6,092 bases of DNA, taken from the NCBI GenBank assembly GCA_029858245.1, contig JAOUFL010000150.1, positions 1 through 6,092 of the forward strand. Direction: 5' to 3'. Source of the stretch: Candidatus Zixiibacteriota bacterium (lineage in GTDB: Bacteria > Zixibacteria > MSB-5A5 > RBG-16-43-9). The number at the start of each line of letters is the position of its first letter. Position 1 is the stretch's first letter. Both the position numbers and the translations under genes were made by a program. This document shows, one piece after another, positions 1 to 5,087 of the stretch. Below the pieces are notes generated by a model. That model was not told where the DNA came from and searched no databases. It was given only the letters and a program-made list of their open reading frames with translations.

Positions 1-40
1 TATAAACTGGCTTAAATGAAGTATAACCTGGATCTGAACA

Positions 41-79
41 ATAAAATAAAAAGACCCCGCTTTTACAAGCGGGGTCTTT
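41..79 (-). terminator. Intrinsic terminator of the cold-shock gene
   Basis: A perfect 13-bp stem (50-62 paired with 67-79) encloses a 4-base loop. The core is GACCCCGC/GCGGGGTC. Read on the minus strand it lies about 20 bases after the csp stop codon and is followed by a T-rich run (TTTATTTTATT). This is a textbook rho-independent terminator for the minus-strand gene. The A/T-rich outer part of the stem also gives a short T run on the plus strand, so some bidirectional action is possible. Confidence 0.93.
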
Positions 80-100
80 AGTATGCGGTTAAATCATCTA

Positions 101-304
101 TTATAATTTAACTACATTAATTGCCTGTGGTCCTTTGGGACCCTGTGTTATCTCGAAGCTGACTTCATCTCCCTCGTTCAGACTTTTATACCCCTCGGTC
201 TTGATAGACTTGTAATGCACAAAGACGTCACTACCTCCATCATTATTCGCGATGAAGCCATAACCCTTAGCTTCGTTAAACCACTTCACTTTACCTTCTG
301 CCAA
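101..304 (-). CDS. csp: Cold-shock protein (CspA family)
   Basis: This is a 67-residue single cold-shock domain, the normal full length for the family. These cytoplasmic proteins bind single-stranded RNA and DNA, melt RNA secondary structure and can act as transcription antiterminators. Both nucleic-acid-binding motifs are intact: RNP1 KGYGFI (residues 13-18) and RNP2 VFVHY (27-31). The N-terminal GKVKWFN and C-terminal GPQAINV segments are also typical. The start codon is TTG. It is supported by the family-typical N-terminus and by an AAAGGTGGTGA Shine-Dalgarno-like sequence ending about 7 bases upstream. The gene is monocistronic: a strong terminator follows, and a complex leader with two candidate promoters and a terminator-like hairpin precedes it. 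That arrangement suggests leader-level control. The family assignment is secure; which Csp paralogue it is cannot be told. Confidence 0.97.
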   Translation of the reverse strand: MAEGKVKWFNEAKGYGFIANNDGGSDVFVHYKSIKTEGYKSLNEGDEVSFEITQGPKGPQAINVVKL

Positions 305-334
305 ACTTTTTCACCACCTTTCGAGCTTAAATAA

Positions 335-343
335 ATTATAGCA
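335..343 (-). promoter_or_regulatory. Extended -10 promoter close to csp
   Basis: On the minus strand the sequence reads TGCTATAAT, a perfect extended -10 element (TGn plus TATAAT). No convincing -35 lies 16-18 bases upstream, which is tolerated by extended -10 promoters. Transcription would start near 328 and give a leader of only about 24 bases. It lies directly after the T-tract of the leader hairpin, so it would bypass that hairpin. This is a motif match only. Confidence 0.5.
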
Positions 344-384
344 AAAAACCACCAATCCTTCTGTTCACTGAAGACATTAGTGGT
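343..384 (-). terminator. Terminator-like hairpin in the csp leader (possible attenuator)
   Basis: Read as minus-strand RNA, ACCACUAAU (384-376) pairs over 9 positions with AUUGGUGGU (356-348), with one G-U wobble. An inner 5-bp stem (UCUUC/GAAGG, 374-370 with 361-357) is also possible. The stem is followed at once by six T residues (348-343), the layout of a rho-independent terminator. It lies about 40-80 bases upstream of the csp start codon and downstream of a near-consensus promoter at 452-480. It could attenuate csp, or it could end a separate short RNA of about 100 bases. Confidence 0.5.
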
Positions 385-451
385 CAATTACCTCTTTTGA
401 ATAAATCTAAATCCATCAAGTTACTGCCTTAAAAACCTTCCATCCAGGAGT

Positions 452-480
452 ATTATCGGCAAATCAGGCTGGTTTGTCAA
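452..480 (-). promoter_or_regulatory. Sigma70-type promoter reading toward csp
   Basis: The minus strand carries TTGACA (480-475), a 17-base spacer and GATAAT (457-452). This is a consensus -35 and a five-of-six -10 at ideal spacing. Transcription would start near 445, giving a csp leader of about 140 bases, similar in scale to the long leaders of classical cold-shock genes. A candidate 10-codon leader ORF (416-384, MDLDLFKRGN) lies in this leader, and its stop codon touches the base of the terminator-like hairpin. It has only a weak ribosome site, so I do not list it as a gene. Confidence 0.6.
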
Positions 481-481
481 C

Positions 482-502
482 TAAAATTTAAGATAAATTT
501 TA
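482..502. repeat. Perfect 9-bp inverted repeat in the csp/arsR spacer
   Basis: The half-sites TAAAATTTA (482-490) and TAAATTTTA (494-502) are exact inverted copies around the trinucleotide AGA. The element lies one base upstream of the minus-strand TTGACA box at 475-480. It could be an operator or an AT-rich upstream promoter element. A related palindrome lies at 3563-3581. The function is inferred from position only. Confidence 0.45.
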
Positions 503-562
503 TCCCTTCAGCATAATTATTCAGTCATAACATATTTACTCAAGAAAATATTGCAAACTATC

Positions 563-603
563 ACGTATTAAAAACGTATTAAAATATGTGCATATATACA
601 TAT
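563..603. promoter_or_regulatory. Candidate ArsR operator and promoter region
   Basis: Two exact 11-bp copies of ACGTATTAAAA abut one another (563-573 and 574-584), a spacing of about one helical turn. An imperfect inverted repeat follows, with arms ATATGT (584-589) and ACATAT (598-603); 16 of its 20 positions are symmetric. A -10-like TAAAAT lies at 580-585, without a good -35 at standard spacing. The position just before the favoured arsR start fits autorepression, and ArsR/SmtB proteins bind AT-rich interrupted palindromes. No Shine-Dalgarno sequence is visible before arsR. Confidence 0.4.
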
Positions 604-612
604 ATAAACTTT

Positions 613-906
613 ATGATCAAAGACAAAGCAAAATTTTTTAAAGCTCTGGGCGATGAGACCAGGCTAAAGATAGTAAAATGTGCCTTAGGCTGCGAGTGCT
701 GTGCCTGTGGTTTTGTGCCCAAAACCAAGAAAGATCAGACTACGGTATCAAGGCATCTTAAAATTTTAGTAGAGGCAGGGATTTTAAAATATCAGAAAAA
801 GGGCAGATTTATTATCTATAGAATCAAAAGTGATGAATTAAAAAAATTTCTGGTAAATCTCGGATTAAAAGAGATAACCAGGACAAGCTTTCAGGAGGAT
901 AAATGA
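613..906 (+). CDS. arsR: ArsR/SmtB-family metalloid-responsive repressor
   Basis: This is a small cytoplasmic winged-helix repressor of 97 residues that probably releases its operator when As(III) binds. The N-terminus KFFKALGDETRLKIV is the ArsR-family first helix. The recognition helix is TTVSRHLKIL, and the wing is KKGRFIIYRI. Just before the HTH lies a cysteine cluster, CALGCECCAC, giving Cys23, 27, 29, 30 and 32 from the start used here. It occupies the place of the CxC As(III) site (ELCVCDL) of the E. coli-type proteins. An upstream ATG at 586 would add MCIYTYINF. I prefer 613 because that extension overlaps the candidate operator and looks non-coding, but neither start has a Shine-Dalgarno site. 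The stop codon overlaps the arsM start (ATGA), so the two genes form an operon. The function follows from the motifs and the neighbour. Confidence 0.9.
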   Translation: MIKDKAKFFKALGDETRLKIVKCALGCECCACGFVPKTKKDQTTVSRHLKILVEAGILKYQKKGRFIIYRIKSDELKKFLVNLGLKEITRTSFQEDK

Positions 907-1664
907 TGAAGCACAAAAAAATCAAAGAAGCTGTGAGAGAAAGGTATGCTAAAGTGGTGGAGAGGGGCAGCAGTTGTTGTTCAACCTGCGGTCCCTCCGG
1001 GAATGAGCTAATAAAACAAGCGAAAAAGATCGGATATTCCGAGACTGAACTTAAAAGCATTCCACAGTCAGCGGTTATGGGATTGGGTTGCGGTAACCCG
1101 ACTGCTTTAGCTGACTTAAAAGAAGGTGAAAAGGTACTGGACCTGGGAGCGGGAGCAGGGATTGACGTGTTTCTTGCCGCCAGAAGAGTTGGACCAGGTG
1201 GATTTGTCATAGGGGTAGATATGACAAAAGAGATGGTCAATAAGGCGAATAAGATAGCCGCTGAATATGGATTTAAGAATGTAGAGTTTAAGCTGGGGGA
1301 AATTGAAAAATTACCCGTTGAAAACAATACAGTAGACGTAATTATAAGTAACTGCGTCATTAATCTTTCACCGGACAAACTGAAAACATTTAAAGAAGCA
1401 TTCCGAGTTTTGAAACCGGGAGGCAGAATCCTGATCTCAGATTTAGTTACGGAAGGAGAATTACCCTGGAATATAAAAAAGAGCTTTGAGGCCTGGGCAT
1501 CCTGTATTGCAGGTGCCCTGGAGAAAAAAGAGTACCTGAATACCATAAAAGAAGCTGGCTTTAAGCGTGTCAAGATTGTTTCTCAGGATACCTACTCTGA
1601 AGCGGAGCTGGATGATACACTGTCAGGAAAAATAACCAGCGTAAGAGTCAAGGCATACAAGTAG
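903..1664 (+). CDS. arsM: Arsenite S-adenosylmethionine methyltransferase
   Basis: This 253-residue cytoplasmic class I methyltransferase transfers methyl groups from S-adenosylmethionine to As(III). The SAM-binding motif VLDLGAGAGID spans residues 78-88, with GVD (104-106) as the acidic ribose-binding end. ArsM signatures are clear: GLGCGNPTALA (60-70), GEIEKLPV (132-139), NCVINLSPDK (150-159), FRVLKPGGR (167-175) and CIAGAL (201-206). Cys63, Cys151 and Cys201 match the three conserved arsenic-binding cysteines. A further CCSTC cluster (25-29) may be the N-terminal disulfide or relay cysteines. It lacks the long C-terminal region of algal ArsM, as many prokaryotic forms do. AGGAGG (893-898) lies 4 bases from the ATG at 903 and 7 bases from the ATG at 906, so initiation may be at the second Met. 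The overlap with arsR indicates coupled translation. Confidence 0.96.
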   Translation: MMKHKKIKEAVRERYAKVVERGSSCCSTCGPSGNELIKQAKKIGYSETELKSIPQSAVMGLGCGNPTALADLKEGEKVLDLGAGAGIDVFLAARRVGPGGFVIGVDMTKEMVNKANKIAAEYGFKNVEFKLGEIEKLPVENNTVDVIISNCVINLSPDKLKTFKEAFRVLKPGGRILISDLVTEGELPWNIKKSFEAWASCIAGALEKKEYLNTIKEAGFKRVKIVSQDTYSEAELDDTLSGKITSVRVKAYK

Positions 1665-1815
1665 AAATTAGTCAAGTGCAGATTTAATTATAGAAGAAAG
1701 TTATTTTCTCTGGTAGCTAAAGGTTACTTCAATAATTTTAGAAGCTAAAAGAGATGTCTGTTGCTTTAAATTCTAAAATCCCCAACTTTTTTACTCGATT
1801 CTCTTATTAACCTAT

Positions 1816-1835
1816 AAAAAAGCAGGGTTTCCTGC
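1816..1835 (-). terminator. Intrinsic terminator of the M28 peptidase gene
   Basis: GCAGG (1822-1826) and CCTGC (1831-1835) form a 5-bp stem with a 4-base loop. On the minus strand it begins four bases after the peptidase stop codon and is followed by TTTTTT (1821-1816). Read on the plus strand it is followed only by GATTTTAA, so it may serve weakly for arsM, for which I see no better terminator in 1665-1815. The only other structure there is an AT-rich TTTTAG/CTAAAA hairpin at 1736-1750. Confidence 0.75.
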
Positions 1836-1839
1836 GATT

Positions 1840-3363
1840 TTAACACCGGGGAGAGGGTCCGCCTTTGAATAGATGATTGATTAAATAGACAATATCAGAG
1901 ACGGTTATGCTGCCATCATTATTACAGTCTCCAGCCCCATAAGGTTCTGGATACGGACCGCTTTTGAAAAAATAATTGATCAGGTATATTACATCTGCTA
2001 CAGTTACATCTCCATCTGCATTAGCGTCTCCCGGTAAGTAATCAGGCTCAAGTGAATATGCAACCGTAATGAGAGTAGCAAGCTCCATTTTCACTACCTC
2101 TTTCATATAACTGAAATCCAGGCTGTCTATAACATCATAATTTTTATGCCAGCCATAGGTAAAAAATTCCCCCTCCTGAGCAAAAAGAGCATGGTAACCC
2201 CATTGATAAAAGGAGTAGTGATCGCTTCCCGAACTTTGTCCACTGTAACCTGCTGTCAGACTTGTATAGGTAGATGCCATATCGATCATGATATTCACAA
2301 ATTCCATAGCACGCGAGGAGGCAAGAATCCAGACATCATTGACTTCGTCTACGCTGTGTCCAATCATATCAGCATTTAGCATCAATCGTACATCAATCGA
2401 GTCATTGTAAAGATATTCAGCAAAGTGGTAGCTTCCGATCAATCCCTGCTCCTCCATAGCAAAAGGAACAAAAATCACTGTTACCGGAAGAGGATTTTCT
2501 GCAACAATCCTTGCTATCTCAAGAGTTGCTACTGTACCGGAACCGTTATCATCTGCTCCGGGTGCCCAGGTGTATGGATTTGTTCCGGTACCATATACTA
2601 CGGAGTCATAATGGCCACCAACTACTATCACCTTATCCTGACAAACAGTACCAGGAATAACCGCAACTACATTATACTGATCAATTAAATCTTCAGTAAA
2701 ATGATGAAAGTAGACAGAATCGATGTCAAAGCTTGCGAGTTTATCGAAAAGCCACTGGCTGGCACGGTATATCGAATCAGAATAGGAGTATCTGGTTTTG
2801 AAATTCTGAAGCCTGAGATTCCAGGTAAATAGTGAATCCTGCGATACCAGGGACAGAAGGCTGTCTATTCCGGGATCGTAAGAATAAGGTTTAAGTTTTG
2901 GTTCAATTGTCTGCTTAGATTTCAGAGGCAGATTTTGGCGAAATACTTTGGCTATATGATAACCTTTCCCCGCCAGACTATTAGCCATTTCATCAGAGAT
3001 TTTCAGAAGATGAAAATCTTCCTCCTGTACGAGGACTTCACCGAATAAAGATAGATCTGTATCCACGCCAGGCTGGCTTCTGGATACGACATAGTATGAA
3101 GTAGTCCAGGGTCTTCTGTCTATTATCTCATACCTCAAGCCTGCATCATCCAGAGCCTTAAGGTTTAAATCCTCAAATTCAGCAATCAGAAAGCTCTCCT
3201 GTCTATGATAAACAGGAATGTTCAGATTCCCGATTTTGTTATAATCTTCCCTATCCTGAATAAGAAGCTTGATCATTACCGGAGTGGCGAAAGCCTGACT
3301 GATACTATTTACTGAAATTAAAATTAAAAAGGCCGTCATTCTAATTACCCCTCTGGAATTCAT
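1840..3363 (-). CDS. Secreted M28-family zinc peptidase with C-terminal type I dockerin
   Basis: A 507-residue exported metallopeptidase, probably an aminopeptidase. Residues 1-26 form a signal peptide: basic n-region, hydrophobic core, likely AFA|TP cleavage. Residues 27-160 look like a propeptide or N-terminal domain. The M28 catalytic domain covers about 163-437 with a complete set of two-zinc ligands: His251 in GGHYDS, Asp272 in GADDNGSG, Glu305 in MEEQG (Glu304 the likely general base), Asp332 in NADMIG and His382 in SGSDHYSF. Residues 445-507 form a dockerin with two calcium-binding F-hands, DANADGDVTVAD and DCNNDGSITVSD, each followed by YLIN. The start is set by AGGAGGTG ending just upstream of the ATG at 3363; the frame is open to an ATG at 3462, but that has no ribosome site and would bury the signal peptide. 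The exact peptide substrate cannot be read. Confidence 0.92.
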   Translation of the reverse strand: MNSRGVIRMTAFLILISVNSISQAFATPVMIKLLIQDREDYNKIGNLNIPVYHRQESFLIAEFEDLNLKALDDAGLRYEIIDRRPWTTSYYVVSRSQPGVDTDLSLFGEVLVQEEDFHLLKISDEMANSLAGKGYHIAKVFRQNLPLKSKQTIEPKLKPYSYDPGIDSLLSLVSQDSLFTWNLRLQNFKTRYSYSDSIYRASQWLFDKLASFDIDSVYFHHFTEDLIDQYNVVAVIPGTVCQDKVIVVGGHYDSVVYGTGTNPYTWAPGADDNGSGTVATLEIARIVAENPLPVTVIFVPFAMEEQGLIGSYHFAEYLYNDSIDVRLMLNADMIGHSVDEVNDVWILASSRAMEFVNIMIDMASTYTSLTAGYSGQSSGSDHYSFYQWGYHALFAQEGEFFTYGWHKNYDVIDSLDFSYMKEVVKMELATLITVAYSLEPDYLPGDANADGDVTVADVIYLINYFFKSGPYPEPYGAGDCNNDGSITVSDIVYLINHLFKGGPSPRC

Positions 3364-3547
3364 AATCCACCTCCTGAATATCTTAACAATCCATCTTCTT
3401 TCTAACTCGCTTAAATTAAATCCACTCCTGGCAAAAGGATAAAATTGGATAAACCCGTACACCAGAATTCATATACGGATTTAAGAAGAGCTTTATCGGA
3501 TTCAGCAACTTATATGTCAGAACCTCGCATGAAAGGTTTCCATAAAG

Positions 3548-3575
3548 AATATAACTAAAATATAGAATTTGTCAA
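3548..3575 (-). promoter_or_regulatory. Sigma70-type promoter for the M28 peptidase
   Basis: The minus strand reads TTGACA (3575-3570), a 16-base spacer, then TATATT (3553-3548): a consensus -35 and a five-of-six -10. Transcription would start near 3541, leaving a leader of about 178 bases before the favoured ATG at 3363. Within that leader a 7-bp RNA stem (3455-3461 with 3472-3478, one G-U pair) and a 5-bp stem (3521-3525 with 3534-3538) can form. No recognised riboswitch was seen. Confidence 0.6.
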
Positions 3576-3581
3576 ATTCTA
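3563..3581. repeat. Palindrome overlapping the -35 box of the peptidase promoter
   Basis: The arms TAGAATTT (3563-3570) and AAATTCTA (3574-3581) are exact inverted copies around GTC. The TTGACA box of the minus-strand promoter lies in its centre, so a protein bound here would block RNA polymerase. Its half-site resembles that of the 482-502 palindrome (TARAATTT). Operator function is an inference. Confidence 0.5.
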
Positions 3582-3819
3582 ACTTATCAAATAAGGAAAT
3601 CACCTTTAAGGACTATAATAAACCCTGTTTTATTAATCGGTTGACTTCGATTTATCCCTATCTTTTTTATATAATTTCTTTCGGGTACTCTCAAGAGTTC
3701 AAAACCAAATTATGTAAAATTGAAAAGAGTGAAAGAATTGCGGGTTAAGTTCAAAATACAGAAGACCTTAGAAGATGACGGGTTTTGTCAGATTAAAATA
3801 AGAGTTGCAGAAAATTAGT

Positions 3820-3848
3820 TTGACTTTTCCGGCATGATTTGAAATATT
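3820..3848 (+). promoter_or_regulatory. Possible promoter for the GuaA-type gene
   Basis: TTGACT (3820-3825), a 17-base spacer and AATATT (3843-3848) form a weak sigma70-like pair upstream of the start at 3898, with a leader of about 40 bases. Another TTGACT lies at 3641-3646 with TTTTAT 18 bases on. The 3364-3897 spacer otherwise holds the minus-strand promoter, its palindrome and AT-rich DNA with no gene I can support. Confidence 0.35.
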
Positions 3849-3897
3849 GAATTGCATGGCGAAGAGGTAACAACCATTAATATCTGGAGGTAATCTT

Positions 3898-4863
3898 ATG
3901 CAGGTTCAGGAGATAAAGACAGAGAGTCTGGATGTGAAAAGCTTTATTGAAATGAAAACAGGTGAAATTACAGAAACAGTTGGAAAAGACTTAGCCATTA
4001 ATGCGCTATCTGGTGGTGTCGATTCAGCAGTAGTTACCATGCTGGGTTTCAAAGCGCTTGGGAATAAGTTAAAAACTGTATTTGTGGAAAACGGTATTAT
4101 GAGAAAGGGTGAGCCTGCCAGAGTTGTCCGTCTCTTCAAAGAACTGGGTGTACCCGTGGATATCGTAGATGCCAGAGAACGGTTTTTTGATGCATTAAAG
4201 GGCATTGTTGATCCAGAGGAGAAAAGAGAAGCCATCACACGCGTTTTTTATAAAGAGGTATTTGGCGGATTAGTAAAAAAGAGTGGAGCAAAATATCTTC
4301 TTCAGGGAACGAATTTCACTGACATAGAAGAAACTATCGCGGGAATCAAGAGACAGCATAATATCCTGGAGCAGCTCGGGATAGACACAAAGGAACAGTA
4401 TGGCTATCATGTGATAGAGCCTTTAATTCAGCTTAGAAAATCAGGTGTGCGTGAGGTCGCAAAAGGTTTGGGATTACCAGAAGAAGTATATAATAGGCCT
4501 CCTTTTCCCGGACCCGCTTTAGCTGCCAGGGTAATAGGAGAGGTAACCTTAGAAAGAATAGAGATTGTGAGGGGAGCAACAGAAATTGTCGAAGAAGAAT
4601 TGTCCCACACTGGAGCGTTTCAATACCTGGCAATTTTGCACCAGGATAGAGTTACCGGGATAAGAAACGGGAAAAGGGAGTATGGACTGCAAATAGAGGT
4701 CAGGTGCTGGGAAAGCAAAGATGCAAAAGCCGGGTCACCTTCAAGGCTTCCTTACGAACTTCTTGAAAAACTCTCAAAACGAATAACAGGTGAGATACCC
4801 GGGGTGGTAAGTGTTACCTACAACATAACCAAAAAACCGCCATCAACCATAGAGGCAATATAA
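3898..4863 (+). CDS. guaA: GMP-synthase-type ATP pyrophosphatase subunit, stand-alone and divergent
   Basis: A 321-residue cytoplasmic protein matching the ATP-PPase and C-terminal dimerisation domains of GMP synthase (XMP + ATP + NH3 to GMP). The PP-loop SGGVDSA is at residues 38-44, followed by VFVENGIMRKGE (61-72), DARERFFDALKGIVDPEEKR (91-110), LLQGT (134-138), PFPGPALAARVIGEV (202-216), RLPYELLEKLSKRI (283-296) and KPPSTIE (313-319). There is no glutamine amidotransferase domain, whereas most bacterial GuaA proteins are fused chains of about 510-525 residues; the size resembles the archaeal B subunit. No glutaminase gene adjoins it. Several normally invariant motifs differ: IKRQHN for IKSHHN, RPPFPGPA for RHPFPGPG, SKDAKAG for the D(G/A)MTA loop, and TIEAI for the terminal TIEWE. 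The ATG follows GGAGG with 7-base spacing. The fold is secure; GMP synthesis is less so. Confidence 0.85.
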   Translation: MQVQEIKTESLDVKSFIEMKTGEITETVGKDLAINALSGGVDSAVVTMLGFKALGNKLKTVFVENGIMRKGEPARVVRLFKELGVPVDIVDARERFFDALKGIVDPEEKREAITRVFYKEVFGGLVKKSGAKYLLQGTNFTDIEETIAGIKRQHNILEQLGIDTKEQYGYHVIEPLIQLRKSGVREVAKGLGLPEEVYNRPPFPGPALAARVIGEVTLERIEIVRGATEIVEEELSHTGAFQYLAILHQDRVTGIRNGKREYGLQIEVRCWESKDAKAGSPSRLPYELLEKLSKRITGEIPGVVSVTYNITKKPPSTIEAI

Positions 4864-4924
4864 ATATTTTTTGTTCGAGTGATAATATACCGTAAGCTCT
4901 TTAATAACAATCGAACCTGCTTGA

Positions 4925-4948
4925 GGGGTGAATATTTTTAAACACCCC
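4925..4948. terminator. Weak hairpin after the GuaA-type gene, possible terminator
   Basis: GGGGTG (4925-4930) and CACCCC (4943-4948) form a perfect 6-bp stem around a 12-base AT-rich loop, about 60 bases after the stop codon of the plus-strand gene. The plus-strand tail is only moderately T-rich (ATTTTATT further on), and the minus-strand tail is not T-rich. It lies between convergent genes, where a terminator is expected, but the match is poor. Confidence 0.35.
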
Positions 4949-4999
4949 CATAAATACCTCATTTTATTGGCTACCAACCAATTGAAACTTTTTGCAGTT

Positions 5000-5074
5000 T
5001 TAACAGCCGGGTGGTGGCCCGCTTTTGAAAAAGTAGTTGATTAAATAAATATATCAAAACCCATTCTTATCTAC
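5000..5074 (-). pseudogene. Decayed 3' end of a dockerin-coding sequence
   Basis: Read on the minus strand, 5047-5003 encodes YLINYFFKSGPPPGC followed by a TAA stop at 5002-5000. This is the characteristic C-terminus of a dockerin and nearly matches YLINYFFKSG in the M28 peptidase dockerin. Just upstream lies VDKNG (5074-5060), like a calcium loop. The two parts are joined by a shortened, frame-broken stretch: an in-frame TGA at 5056-5054, with GATATA still visible where the conserved Asp-Ile codons would be. There is no start codon or upstream dockerin half, so it cannot be an independent gene. It lies just past the stop of the intact dockerin gene at 5088, in a different frame. The C-terminal peptide is clear; the VDKNG link is less certain. 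Confidence 0.65.
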
Positions 5075-5087
5075 AAGCAGCAATTCC

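Noticed and set aside
586..612. Nine-residue extension of ArsR from the ATG at 586
   Set aside because: The residues do not resemble an ArsR N-terminus, and the ATG lies inside the candidate operator. It cannot be fully excluded, since neither start has a ribosome site.
824..1573. Long open frame antisense to arsR-arsM
   Set aside because: It lies entirely opposite two well-supported genes, has no ribosome site or recognisable domain, and its residue pattern is that of a reverse-complement shadow.
2146..2688. Two short plus-strand frames inside the peptidase gene
   Set aside because: They oppose the M28 catalytic domain, lack ribosome sites and have no domain character.
3364..3462. 33-residue N-terminal extension of the M28 peptidase from an ATG at 3462
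   Set aside because: There is no Shine-Dalgarno sequence there, and the extension would bury the signal peptide. A strong AGGAGGTG precedes the ATG at 3363.
3720..3816. Small plus-strand frame encoding about 30 residues (KELRVKFKIQKTLEDDG and onward)
   Set aside because: It starts only at TTG or GTG, has no ribosome site and matches nothing I know. It is likely chance in AT-rich spacer.
4873..4916. Inverted repeat GTTCGA/TCGAAC after the GuaA-type gene
   Set aside because: Only 6 bp with a 32-base loop and no T-tract; too weak to call a terminator or site.
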